This document shows positions 43,814 to 52,767 of a stretch of 64,000 nt of DNA, piece after piece. Origin of the DNA: Pseudomonas azerbaijanoccidentalis (GTDB lineage: Bacteria > Pseudomonadota > Gammaproteobacteria > Pseudomonadales > Pseudomonadaceae); NCBI RefSeq assembly GCF_019145495.1, contig NZ_JAHSTU010000005.1, positions 124,001 to 188,000 on the forward strand, in the 5' to 3' direction. Under the pieces are notes generated by a model. That model worked only from the letters and a program-made list of their open reading frames with translations, ran no database searches and was not told the DNA's origin. The stretch's first letter is position 1; every line of letters begins with the position of its first letter. The translations under genes were made by a program, and so were the position numbers.

Positions 43814-43859
43814 TTCGAATCACATCGTTATCGCGATGGAACCCGCGTGATCTGAAAGT

Positions 43860-43892
43860 GGGGACGTAGACAAATCGCTTTGTCGAGTCCCC
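43860..43892. terminator. Hairpin between convergent porin and arylsulfatase genes
   Basis: GGGGAC pairs with GTCCCC, and GACAAA-TCGC-TTTGTC forms the inner stem. It lies between the convergent ends at 43813 and 43987. Confidence 0.55.
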
Positions 43893-43986
43893 ATACGCTA
43901 CCCCTTCACGTCAACAGACAGTGCACCGCAATACATCAATGTGGAGCACAGGATCATCTGACTGTTGAGTCAGCAGTTTGGCCAAA

Positions 43987-45636
43987 TTACTGCCCGGCAA
44001 AAACAACCCCCACCGTCTTTGCATATTTCAACCATGCCTCCTTGAGCCGTTGCACCGTCTCAGGTTGGGAGGCCGCCAGGTCTGTGGTTTCGCCGCGATC
44101 CTGTGCCACATCAAACAGTTGCCATTGCAAAGGTTGCGGGTTTTCGCCAAAGCCTGCCTGGGGTCGAAGGCCCAGCAGTTTGAGATTGCCCTCTCGATAA
44201 TATGCGTTGCCAAACAGTTCGCCCGATAGGCTGTCGTCGCTGTGCGGGCTGCCACGACCGGTCAGCATTGGCAGCATTGATTTCCCGGTGATCGGGTGTT
44301 TGGCGGTAGGCGCATCGTTTGGCACTGTAATACCCGCCAGTTCCAAAAAGGTCGGCGCCAGGTCGTCTACCCGCGCGACGCCACGCTCGATACCTTGACG
44401 ACGCAGTGTCTTTGGCAGTTGGAATATCGCCGGCACGCTGATGCCTCCTTCTGCGGTGGTGCCTTTGAACAATTGGAACGGGGCGGCGCTCACCTCTGCC
44501 CAGCGCAGACCATAGTCGATCTGAGAGCCCTTCTGCCCAAGGTTGGCAAGGCTGTTGTCGGTGAGCGAGCCCGGTGGATAGAACTGGGCATGGTTCTCCC
44601 CAGCTGCACCGTTGTCCGACATGAACACGATCAAGGTATTGTCGTATTGCCCGCTCTGGCGCAGATAATCGATCAATCGGCCGACGTTATGGTCGAGGTT
44701 ATCGACCATGGCGGCGTAGATTTCCATCTTGCGCGCTTCAACACGCTGCTGATCAGGGCTCAACTGGTCCCAACCCGGCAGCTTGGGATTCACCGGCAGT
44801 GGCTGCGCAGGCCGGGCGTCGCTGGCCATCAGGCCGAGGGTTTTCATCCGCTCGATTCGGGCCAGGCGCACGCTGTCATAGCCCTGATCGAATCGCCCCT
44901 GGTACTTGTCGAGGTATTCCTTGGGTGCTTGCAACGGCCAGTGCGGCGAGGTGTAAGCGGCGTAAGCAAAAAACGGCTTGCCGTCCTTTTTGCTGTTTTG
45001 CAGGTAACTGATCAGCTTGTCAGTGTAGAAATCCGTGGAGTAAAAATTGTCCGGCAACGCCACGGCCTTACCGTTTTCGCGGTAATGCACCTGCTCAAGC
45101 TTGCTCGGGTTAACACTGGAAGGTTTAAAGTGCGACGCGCCGCCCTCCAGCAGGGTGAACGACTGCTCGAAGCCGCGCTGATCCGGCCCTTGATCCGCCT
45201 CCAGCCCCAAGTGCCATTTACCAACCATCAGCGTGCTGTAGCCGCCGTTCTTCAGCAACTCGGCAATCGAGTACGAGCGCTGGTTCAAATACCCCTCGTA
45301 ACCCGGTTTGCCACGCTGGAACGGTTGCAATGCTTCAGCCATGGTGCCGAGGCCGGCAAGATGGTTGTCGGTGCCGGACATCAGCATCGAGCGCGTGATC
45401 GAACAGGTCGGCGCCGCGTACATGTTGGTGAACTGCAACCCGTCCCTGGCCAGTTGATCCAGGGTTGGCGTGCTGATTTCGCCGCCATAACTGCCCAGGT
45501 CGGAATAGCCCAGGTCATCGGCCATGATCAGCAAAATGTTGGGCTGTGCCGGATCAGCGCTGGCGGCCAGAACCAAGCTGCTACTCAAGGCCAGCGCAGC
45601 CGTCAGTAATGTTTGAGACAGACGCAAAAGAGGCAT
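43987..45636 (-). CDS. Exported arylsulfatase with an altered CxPxR motif
   Basis: Sulfatase of 549 aa, close in length to Pseudomonas AtsA but with a signal peptide (about residues 1-23, ending LAAS). The metal site NILLIMADDLGYSDLG, VGKWHLG, HWPLQAP and MSDNGAAGENH are all conserved. The formylglycine motif reads Cys78-Ser-Ile-Thr-Arg: the Pro of CxPxR is Ile. The Cys that must become formylglycine is kept, but Pro usually matters for the modifying enzyme. The ATG at 45636 starts the signal peptide; AATAAGAG is its ribosome site. It is the last gene of the 13-gene operon and may release a phenol from an aryl sulfate, or be impaired. Confidence 0.88.
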   Translation of the reverse strand: MPLLRLSQTLLTAALALSSSLVLAASADPAQPNILLIMADDLGYSDLGSYGGEISTPTLDQLARDGLQFTNMYAAPTCSITRSMLMSGTDNHLAGLGTMAEALQPFQRGKPGYEGYLNQRSYSIAELLKNGGYSTLMVGKWHLGLEADQGPDQRGFEQSFTLLEGGASHFKPSSVNPSKLEQVHYRENGKAVALPDNFYSTDFYTDKLISYLQNSKKDGKPFFAYAAYTSPHWPLQAPKEYLDKYQGRFDQGYDSVRLARIERMKTLGLMASDARPAQPLPVNPKLPGWDQLSPDQQRVEARKMEIYAAMVDNLDHNVGRLIDYLRQSGQYDNTLIVFMSDNGAAGENHAQFYPPGSLTDNSLANLGQKGSQIDYGLRWAEVSAAPFQLFKGTTAEGGISVPAIFQLPKTLRRQGIERGVARVDDLAPTFLELAGITVPNDAPTAKHPITGKSMLPMLTGRGSPHSDDSLSGELFGNAYYREGNLKLLGLRPQAGFGENPQPLQWQLFDVAQDRGETTDLAASQPETVQRLKEAWLKYAKTVGVVFAGQ

Positions 45637-45692
45637 GTGTTTTCTCTTATTGTGTTTGATCGAGGACGTTTTCTGCTTTACCCGCAGCCGCC

Positions 45693-46487
45693 CTACTCTT
45701 CGAAAATCGCCACCGCCCGCACAAACCCGGCCGATGCGTGCTTGATCTTGTAAGGGAAACACGACACCACGAAGCCACTCGATGGCAGCGACTCCAGGTT
45801 GGCGAGTTTTTCCATTTGCCCATAACCGATATCGCGTCCGGCCTTGTGCCCTTCCCAGATAATCGAGGCATCGCCATCGGCAGCAAAACGTTCACGGGTG
45901 TATTTGAACGGTGCATCCCAACTCCAGGCGTCGGTGCCTACGACCCGCACCCCACGCTCAAGCAGATACAACGTGGCTTCACGACCGATGCCAACGCCCG
46001 CATCGAGATAACCCGGCTGGCCGAACAACGCGCCGGCCCGGGTGTTGATCAGCACGATGTCCAGCGGCTGCAACGTGTGGCCAATGCGTGCGAGTTCCGC
46101 TTCGATCTCGTCAGCCGTCACCACATGACCATCGGCCATGTGCCGAAAATCCAGTTTCACACCCGGTTGCAGGCACCAATCAAGCGGCAGCTCATCAATA
46201 CCAAAAGCCGGCTGCCCGCCATCGGTGGTCGAAGCGTAATGCCAAGGCGCATCCATGTGCGTGCCACTGTGGGTGGTGATGTGCAGTCGTTCGGCCGCCC
46301 AGGATTCGTTGCCCGGCATCTGCTCAAGTTGCAAACCTGGAAACATCGCGGCCATTTCCGGCCAGCCCTGCTGATGATCCATGTAATCGATCTTCGGCAA
46401 CAACGGTGGCGGATCGGTGTAAGGGTTATTGTCGAGCGTGACCGAGAGGTCGACGAGACGACGTTTTGGCTTAGTTGGCTGCGACAT
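45693..46487 (-). CDS. Cyclase family protein (KynB/isatin hydrolase type)
   Basis: Metal-dependent hydrolase of 264 aa with the family signature HSGTHMDAPWHY (residues about 74-85), whose His and Asp bind the metal, and GTDAWSWDAP further on. Members include kynurenine formamidase and isatin hydrolase, which open amide or lactam rings. It begins inside the end of the epimerase gene (17-nt overlap) and belongs to the long minus-strand operon, so it may hydrolyse a ring-cleavage product or lactone/lactam. The true substrate is unknown. Confidence 0.85.
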   Translation of the reverse strand: MSQPTKPKRRLVDLSVTLDNNPYTDPPPLLPKIDYMDHQQGWPEMAAMFPGLQLEQMPGNESWAAERLHITTHSGTHMDAPWHYASTTDGGQPAFGIDELPLDWCLQPGVKLDFRHMADGHVVTADEIEAELARIGHTLQPLDIVLINTRAGALFGQPGYLDAGVGIGREATLYLLERGVRVVGTDAWSWDAPFKYTRERFAADGDASIIWEGHKAGRDIGYGQMEKLANLESLPSSGFVVSCFPYKIKHASAGFVRAVAIFEE

Positions 46488-47469
46488 GAAAGGTGTCTCC
46501 GGTCAGCGGAAAATGTCGGGGATTGGAAGGATTGAGGGCATTGCGCACCAGCGTGGCAGCGTTGCGGTCATGGTGGAAACCGGCGGCGCGCGCCTGCGGT
46601 GTTTTCAATGGCGGCAGACGTCCGAACAATGCTTCCAGCCGGGCGTCGGGCGCATAGCTGATCAATGCGCGGCGCTGCGACCCATAACGCTCAGCCAATG
46701 CGTCGATGACTTGGGCAATCGATAAATGCAGCACCGGCAACTGCCACACCCGTTGAGCTCCAAGCACGTCGCCATCGAGCTCTGCCGCGTGGATCAGGTT
46801 GTTCACGCAACAGCGGGCGGACATCCACCACGCCGTCGCCTCTGGCGAGACCGGGCATTGATAGGGTTCACCTTCGGCGAATGCCCGCATCAGGTCGCTC
46901 ATGAATGCAGAACGCAACCCGTTGGGTTCGCGAGGCCGGGCGACGATGCCTGGCAGGCGCAACACACGACCGTCCACATCTCCGCGCCGGGCCAGATCAC
47001 TGATGGCGCTTTCCACCATGGCCTTGTGGGTGCCATAGGACAATTCGGGACGTAGCTCGGCAGTCTCGTTCATGCGCGGCGGAAGATCCCCGCCGTATAC
47101 CGCGACGCTGCTGGCATACACCAGAACCGGCGGCCGGGTGTTGTTACGCAACTGGTTGAGCAATTCCAGGCTGGCCAGCAGGTTGACCTGGTAGCCGAGT
47201 TCGTATTGCTCTTCTGCAGCGCCACCGGGGACACTCACCAGATGGAACACCACATCAATGCCGTCGGCCAATACCCGACGCATCAAGGCCTGATCGGTCA
47301 CGCTGCCGAAATGACGGCGAAGACGTGGGTCCTCCGGCAAGTCCTGCAAGTCTTTATCCAGTACCAGCAACGAACCGATGGCTCGCCCGCGCAAGCTGCC
47401 GGCCGCCAGCAGGCAACGCACCAGCTCACGTCCGACAAAACCATTGGCACCGGTAATCAACACACGCAT
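46471..47469 (-). CDS. NAD-dependent epimerase/dehydratase (DenD-like)
   Basis: Extended short-chain dehydrogenase of 332 aa. MRVLITGANGFVG is the NAD-binding motif and SYGTHKAMVE gives the catalytic Tyr and Lys (YxxxK). Overall it resembles D-erythronate dehydrogenase (DenD). The ATG at 47469 was chosen because it begins the Rossmann motif; an upstream extension to 47607 has no similarity. It lies 10 nt after the FAH-family gene in the 13-gene operon. It probably oxidises or isomerises a hydroxy acid intermediate; the substrate is not known. Confidence 0.83.
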   Translation of the reverse strand: MRVLITGANGFVGRELVRCLLAAGSLRGRAIGSLLVLDKDLQDLPEDPRLRRHFGSVTDQALMRRVLADGIDVVFHLVSVPGGAAEEQYELGYQVNLLASLELLNQLRNNTRPPVLVYASSVAVYGGDLPPRMNETAELRPELSYGTHKAMVESAISDLARRGDVDGRVLRLPGIVARPREPNGLRSAFMSDLMRAFAEGEPYQCPVSPEATAWWMSARCCVNNLIHAAELDGDVLGAQRVWQLPVLHLSIAQVIDALAERYGSQRRALISYAPDARLEALFGRLPPLKTPQARAAGFHHDRNAATLVRNALNPSNPRHFPLTGDTFHVAAN

Positions 47470-47479
47470 AAGCCGTTCC

Positions 47480-48463
47480 TCAGCCTTGGGCCTGAACGAT
47501 GCATTGATCGATTGCGCCGAACAGCGACTGGCCATCGCTGCCGGTGACATCCATGTGCACGCGATCGCCAAAGCGCATAAAGCCCGTTTGGGCGGCGCCG
47601 TGCTCAATCATCTCGATGGCGCGACGCTCGGCAATGCACGCCGAGCCCGCGCTTCTTTCGGCATTGGAGACCGTACCGGAGCCGATCAGCGTGCCCGCGC
47701 GCAACCTGCGGGTGAGCGCTGCGTGAGCGATCAACTGGCCGAAACTGAAGTTCATCTGCCCGCCATGGGGATGACCAAACCATTGGCCATTCCAGTGCAC
47801 CTGCAATGGCAAATGCACTCGACCGTCGTGCCAGGCATCGCCCAGTTCGTCCGGTGTGATGGCCAGCGGCGCGAAACTGGAGGATGGCTTGGCCTGCAAG
47901 AACCCAAAACCTGTCCTCATTTCCCGAGGGGCCAGGGCGCGCAAACTGACATCGTTGATTTGCAGGATCAGCTTGATGTGTTGCAGCGCCTGCTCGGCGT
48001 CGCAGCCCATGGGCACATCATCGACCAGCACCACAAACTCGCCTTCGAAGTCGATGCCCTGGCTCTCACTCGGCAATGCAATATCGTCGCGTGCGCCAAT
48101 GAAATCGTCACCGGCCCCCTGGTACATCAGCGGCGTGTGTTCGACGCCGTCGATGGGGTCAAGATTGAATGCCTTCTGCATCAGCGCACCGTGGCTGAGA
48201 AAGGCCGAGCCATCGCACCATTGATAGGCGCGGGGCAGTGGCGCCATCGCCTCGGCAGGGTCGAAGGCAAAGGCACCGGGCACCTCGCCCGCATTCAACT
48301 GATTCGACAGCTGCTGCAAGCGCGGCTCCACAAGATTCCAGTTCTCGATGGCCTCCTGCAAAGTGAGCGCCACGGAACGGGCATCCAGCGCCCAGGCAAG
48401 ATCGCGCGAAACCACCACGAGCTGACCATCACGACTGCCGTTTTTCAGGGTGGCGAGTTTCAT
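47480..48463 (-). CDS. Fumarylacetoacetate hydrolase (FAH) family protein
   Basis: Protein of 327 aa with the FAH metal site: DFEGEFVVLVDDVP (acidic ligands) and FLQAKPSSSFAPLAITPDELG are typical, and IGSGTVSNAE ends the domain. Family members hydrolyse C-C bonds of diketo acids or act as hydratases/decarboxylases after meta cleavage of aromatics. Its start overlaps the cupin gene's stop by 4 nt. In this operon it would act after ring opening, together with the alpha/beta hydrolase at 60958 or on a later intermediate. Confidence 0.87.
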   Translation of the reverse strand: MKLATLKNGSRDGQLVVVSRDLAWALDARSVALTLQEAIENWNLVEPRLQQLSNQLNAGEVPGAFAFDPAEAMAPLPRAYQWCDGSAFLSHGALMQKAFNLDPIDGVEHTPLMYQGAGDDFIGARDDIALPSESQGIDFEGEFVVLVDDVPMGCDAEQALQHIKLILQINDVSLRALAPREMRTGFGFLQAKPSSSFAPLAITPDELGDAWHDGRVHLPLQVHWNGQWFGHPHGGQMNFSFGQLIAHAALTRRLRAGTLIGSGTVSNAERSAGSACIAERRAIEMIEHGAAQTGFMRFGDRVHMDVTGSDGQSLFGAIDQCIVQAQG

Positions 48464-49041
48464 GCCGCTGCTCCCTTGCCGTTGCTCAATTCATCGGCAT
48501 AGCGCCCGTCGAGCAAGATGAAAACCATGCGCGCCATCGCTTCGGTGCGATTGCTCCAGGCATGATTGGTACCGCGTTGCACCACCACGTCGCCGCGCTT
48601 GAGGTGCACTTCTTCCTCATCCAGCACCAGCCACACCTCACCTTCGGTGACGATGCCGTAATCGAGGGTTTCGGTGCGGTGCATCAATTTATGTTTGGAG
48701 TCACGTTGGCCGGTGCCTGCATGGGATTCTCCGATTTCGGCGAACACCGCCGCGGCATCTTCAGCGCTGACCTGGTTCTGCACGCTGTCCGGCGGAATAT
48801 CCACCACCCGGATGACACTGCCCTGTGCCCCGGGACTGAGTTGCAGGGGTTTGCTGGTGGGGTCACTGGCGTTGTCGAGCGAAGCCGGGCTGGTCGTGCT
48901 GTTCCACAGTTCATAAAACACCGTGCCCGGCACCGCCGAAAGCGGGAACACGTTCGGCGTCGGCCCGTTGCTGGTGACGATGGCCTGGCCTTGTTGATCG
49001 TGACCGGTGACCACTCGTTTGAATTCAGGAAGCGCTTGCAT
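48460..49041 (-). CDS. Cupin domain protein
   Basis: Small cupin of 193 aa. HRTETLDYGIVTEGEVWLVLDEEEVHLKRGD (about residues 123-155) contains the first cupin motif and QRGTNHAWSNR the second, so one beta barrel with a partial metal site (His, Glu and His) is expected. The ATG at 49041 follows AACGAGGATTTTCC. It is flanked by MFS and FAH genes in the operon with spacings of 13 nt and a 4-nt overlap. Similar single cupins occur in aromatic pathways as dioxygenases, isomerases or unknown accessory enzymes; which applies here is unclear. Confidence 0.83.
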   Translation of the reverse strand: MQALPEFKRVVTGHDQQGQAIVTSNGPTPNVFPLSAVPGTVFYELWNSTTSPASLDNASDPTSKPLQLSPGAQGSVIRVVDIPPDSVQNQVSAEDAAAVFAEIGESHAGTGQRDSKHKLMHRTETLDYGIVTEGEVWLVLDEEEVHLKRGDVVVQRGTNHAWSNRTEAMARMVFILLDGRYADELSNGKGAAA

Positions 49042-49054
49042 GGAAAATCCTCGT

Positions 49055-50302
49055 TCAATTTTTCTCGGCGATGGTCGAGCCACCCGCCACAACGTTCGCG
49101 TCGTGTAACAAACCACCCAGCCTGGGCACGGCCAGACAAAACACCGCTACCAACAGTTGCAGGCCACCGACGATGGCCAATGCGTGAGGTAGTGCCGTGG
49201 CGTCACCACGGGTCATGCCGAGAACCACGAGAGGGCTGATGAATTCGCCGGCAAAAATGGCGGCGGTGAAACACCCTGCCGCCCGCCCGCGCTGATGAAA
49301 ACTGACTTGCGCCATGATCCAGGTGATCAGTGTCGGCAGCATCAAGCCGATGCCCAGGCCATTGATCGTCACCGCAACCACGACCTGCGTATGGGTCGCG
49401 GCAGCCGCCATCAACAACCCGCCAATGCCAGCCAATACGTAGGCAATGAGCAGCAGGTGCTGGCCACGCATCCCGCTGAACAATCGAAAACTCAGCGCAC
49501 CGACCAGCACGCCCAGTTGGTTGGCGCCCATGGTCATGCCGATTTGTTGTGGCGCATCGACGTGCAGCAGATTGAGCAGATACCCGGCCTGCACCGGCAC
49601 GATGAACAGGCTCAAACCTGCCAACAACGACAACACATACAGAGGCGTGAGCGCGCGCCACGGAAATTTGCCGGTCGGCAATGCCTGTGAAGATTGCTCA
49701 GGCTGCGTACGGGCTTGCGGCTCCCACAGCTGCCAGGCCATCAGCGGCAGAAAAATCAAACCGACGGCGTACAACGCAAACGGTGTACGCCAGTCGTTCT
49801 GGCCCAGGAAGCCACCCAATGCGATGAATGCCGCCGCCGACAACGACGTCGCGACCATTTGCAAGGCAAACAGACGCTCGCGTTTGGCACCGCTGTAGTA
49901 GTCCCCCATCAGCGTGGTGCAGCAGGTCATGATGCCCGCCTCGGCCAGCCCGATGCCCGCCCGACTGAGGACGATGGCATGCAGGGAGTCGAGCCACAGC
50001 GGTAGCACGCCGCAGAGCACGTACAGCACCATGCTCGCCAGGAGTAACGGCTTGCGCCCAAGTCGATCGGCGATCAGCCCGGCGAACGGTGCCAGCAAGG
50101 CAATCACCAATGCTGGCAACGTCAATACGATGGGGACCAGCACAGCGCTGCCGTCGACGCTGGCAAAGTGCGCCTGCATCCGCGGCAGCACCGGGGCCAG
50201 CAACACGGCCCCCAGCACTGGCAAGCAACTGCCCAACAGCAGCAACAGCGATTGCGCCAATCCGGCTTGCCGCGCGGGTTTTACGAAGGTATCAGCGACC
50301 AT
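49055..50302 (-). CDS. MFS transporter
   Basis: Twelve-helix major facilitator of 415 aa. LIADRLGRKPLLLASMVLYVLCG is motif A of the first half, and SRAGIGLAEAGIMTCCTTLMGDYY follows. The start at 50302 (MVADTF) lies within the end of the RND gene (11-nt overlap), so expression is tied to the envelope genes. An upstream start at 50359 is unlikely. In the operon it is the only inner-membrane carrier of the MFS type and could import the substrate or expel an intermediate. Confidence 0.86.
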   Translation of the reverse strand: MVADTFVKPARQAGLAQSLLLLLGSCLPVLGAVLLAPVLPRMQAHFASVDGSAVLVPIVLTLPALVIALLAPFAGLIADRLGRKPLLLASMVLYVLCGVLPLWLDSLHAIVLSRAGIGLAEAGIMTCCTTLMGDYYSGAKRERLFALQMVATSLSAAAFIALGGFLGQNDWRTPFALYAVGLIFLPLMAWQLWEPQARTQPEQSSQALPTGKFPWRALTPLYVLSLLAGLSLFIVPVQAGYLLNLLHVDAPQQIGMTMGANQLGVLVGALSFRLFSGMRGQHLLLIAYVLAGIGGLLMAAAATHTQVVVAVTINGLGIGLMLPTLITWIMAQVSFHQRGRAAGCFTAAIFAGEFISPLVVLGMTRGDATALPHALAIVGGLQLLVAVFCLAVPRLGGLLHDANVVAGGSTIAEKN

Positions 50303-52763
50303 GGCAAAGCTCCTTATTGCGCAAGTGATGAACGTCCACCACCGCGGCCTCAGCGCCAACCGTGTGGGGCACCGACGTCGCGGCTACGGCACCCTGCGGC
50401 TCTCTGCGGGCCGGTAACAGGAAGTAAGCCAACGCCGGCAGCAACACCAGGGCGCCAACCATGTTCCAGACAAACATGAACGCCAGCAGCACGCCCATGT
50501 CGGCCTGGAACTTGATCGGGGAGAACGTCCAGGTCGCCACGCCGATGGCGAGGGTGATACCGGTCAGCATCACCACCTTGCCGGTGGAAACCAGGGCGCG
50601 GTAATAGGCTTCAGACAAGCTCGCCCCTTGGCGCAGATGCCCCAGGAGAATGCTCATCACGTACAACGCATAGTCGACACCGATGCCGACACCCAAAGCG
50701 ATGACCGGCAGCGTGGCGACTTTCACTCCGATGTTCAGCCAGACCATCAGCGCTTCGCAGAGGATGGAAGTCAGCATCAACGGAATCACCGCGCACAACG
50801 TCGCGCGCCAGGAGCGGAAGGTGATCAGGCACAGCAGGATCACCGCACCGTAGACCCACACCAACATCTCGCGGTTGGCTTGCTTGACCACGATATTGGT
50901 CGCGGCTTCGATGCCGGCGTTACCGGCGGCCAAAAGGAATTGCACCTCGTCGGTATTGTTCTCGGCGGCAAATTTTTCCACGTGCTCCACCAGCCGGGTC
51001 AGCGTCTCGGCCTTGTGGTCGGTGAGGTAGGCGTACAGGGTCAACAGGCTGCAATCTTCGTTGTACAACCCGCGCGGCGCGCTGGCGGTGATCATGTTGA
51101 GCATCGCCTGGTTGTTCTGCAGCTCGTACCACTTCGGGTTGCCCTCGCTGAGCCCGACCAGCATGCGCCGGTTCAGCAACGCCAGCGAGTTGGTTGAATC
51201 CACGCCCGGCAAGGCGCGCAGTTGCCAGTCCAGGGCATCGACCTTGGCCAGGATGTCGTAGCGCGCACAGCTGCTGGCCGGGGTTTTCACCATCACCGCG
51301 AACAGGTCACTGCTGGCGCCGTAATGACGGGTCAGAAAAGCATCGTCCTGGTTGTAGCGCGAGTCTGCCCGCAGTTCCGGCGCACCGGCGTCGAGGTCAC
51401 CGATCTTCAATTGCAGGCTGACCACAAACCCCAGCGCGGCCAAAGCAAGGCTGATGGCGATGCACAGGCTGGCCCAGCGACGATGGGTGAACAGGTCGAG
51501 AAAGCGCCAGAAGGCATGCCTTGTCTGACCGCTTTGCTCAGCCTGTTCGCTCTTGAGGCTCAGTTGCGCAGCACGCGGTGTTACGCCGACATACGAGAGC
51601 AACACCGGCAGCAGAATCAGGTTGGTGAAGATCAACACGGCTACGCCAATGCTGGCGATCACCGCGAGGTCCTGGATGACCTGGATCCTGATCAGCATCA
51701 GCACCGCGAAACCCACGGCATCGCACAGCAGCGCCGTTAGCCCGGCGAGGAACAGCCGGCGGAAGGTGAATCGCGCAGCCACCACCCTGTGCATGCCGCG
51801 GCCGATGTCCTGCATGATGCCGTTCATTTTCTGCGCGCCATGGCTCATGCCGATGGCAAACACCAGGAACGGCACCAGCACCGAATACGGGTCCAGTTGG
51901 TAGTCCAGCAAGGGCAGCAGACCGAGCTGCCAGACCACCGCCACCAGTGAACACAGCACCACCAGCACGGTGCTGCGCAGGCAGCGGGTGTACCAGTAGA
52001 GCACGGCGGTGGTGATCAGGATCGCGACGGCGAAGAACAGCAGGATCTGCTTCAGGCCTGCAATCAAGTCACCGACTTTTTTCGCGAAACCGGTGATGCG
52101 AATATCGATGTCGGCGTTTTGATAAGTGCTGCGCAGCGTCTCCAGATGTTCGGACAGCACTGCGTAATCCAGCGGTTTGCCGTCTGGGGTGGTGGCCAGC
52201 AACGGCACATAAATGATGCTCGAGGTCTGGTCCAGAGCCACCAGTTGGCCAAGTTCGTTGGAGCGCTGCACATTGCGCCGCAGCGCTTCGAGGTTGGCGG
52301 CAGTGCCGCTGTAGTCATCGGGGATCACCGGGCCGCCGTCGAGCCCGTCTTCGGTCACGGCCACCCAGCGCGTGGCCGGTGTCCATAGCGACTTCATGTA
52401 AGCCCGGTCGACGCCCGGCAGCAGGTAGAGTTTGTCACTCAGCGCCTGCAAGGTTTTCAGGTACTCGGCGTCGTAGATATCGCCGTGTTTGTTGGCGACC
52501 ACGATGCGCAGCGCGTTGCCTAACCCCGTGAGCTGCTTCTGATGCTCAAGGTAGTTCGCAATGTAGGGCTGTTGCGTGGGGATCATCTTTTCGAAGCTGG
52601 CATTGAGCTCGATACGGGTGGCCTGATAGCCGAGTACCAGAGTCGTCAGCACACACACCAGCAGCACCCACAGGCGGTGATTGAACAGCGTGCGTTCCAC
52701 CACTGAACCGGAGCGTGGATCGAAATTCGCCAGGCTGGCCGTGGCGTTGTCGAAAGACTTCAT
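50292..52763 (-). CDS. RND/MMPL-family transporter
   Basis: Large inner-membrane transporter of 823 aa with the RND plan: a first helix near residue 32, a periplasmic loop to about residue 235, a bundle of helices (DPYSVLVPFLVFAIGMSHGAQKMN), a second loop, and a second bundle (LPVIALGVGIGVDYALYVMSILL). Such MmpL/HpnN-like proteins move hydrophobic molecules across or out of the inner membrane. It follows the YCF48-like gene by 4 nt. With DUF1302, DUF1329 and the YCF48-like protein it forms an envelope set that recurs in clusters for hydrophobic substrates. Confidence 0.88.
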   Translation of the reverse strand: MKSFDNATASLANFDPRSGSVVERTLFNHRLWVLLVCVLTTLVLGYQATRIELNASFEKMIPTQQPYIANYLEHQKQLTGLGNALRIVVANKHGDIYDAEYLKTLQALSDKLYLLPGVDRAYMKSLWTPATRWVAVTEDGLDGGPVIPDDYSGTAANLEALRRNVQRSNELGQLVALDQTSSIIYVPLLATTPDGKPLDYAVLSEHLETLRSTYQNADIDIRITGFAKKVGDLIAGLKQILLFFAVAILITTAVLYWYTRCLRSTVLVVLCSLVAVVWQLGLLPLLDYQLDPYSVLVPFLVFAIGMSHGAQKMNGIMQDIGRGMHRVVAARFTFRRLFLAGLTALLCDAVGFAVLMLIRIQVIQDLAVIASIGVAVLIFTNLILLPVLLSYVGVTPRAAQLSLKSEQAEQSGQTRHAFWRFLDLFTHRRWASLCIAISLALAALGFVVSLQLKIGDLDAGAPELRADSRYNQDDAFLTRHYGASSDLFAVMVKTPASSCARYDILAKVDALDWQLRALPGVDSTNSLALLNRRMLVGLSEGNPKWYELQNNQAMLNMITASAPRGLYNEDCSLLTLYAYLTDHKAETLTRLVEHVEKFAAENNTDEVQFLLAAGNAGIEAATNIVVKQANREMLVWVYGAVILLCLITFRSWRATLCAVIPLMLTSILCEALMVWLNIGVKVATLPVIALGVGIGVDYALYVMSILLGHLRQGASLSEAYYRALVSTGKVVMLTGITLAIGVATWTFSPIKFQADMGVLLAFMFVWNMVGALVLLPALAYFLLPARREPQGAVAATSVPHTVGAEAAVVDVHHLRNKELCHGR

Positions 52764-52767
52764 AACC

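Noticed and set aside
44296..45609. Long plus-strand reading frame (437 codons) opposite the arylsulfatase
   Set aside because: The minus strand encodes all the sulfatase signature blocks; the antisense protein is rich in Arg, His and Gln and shows no fold pattern. Such frames are common opposite GC-rich genes.
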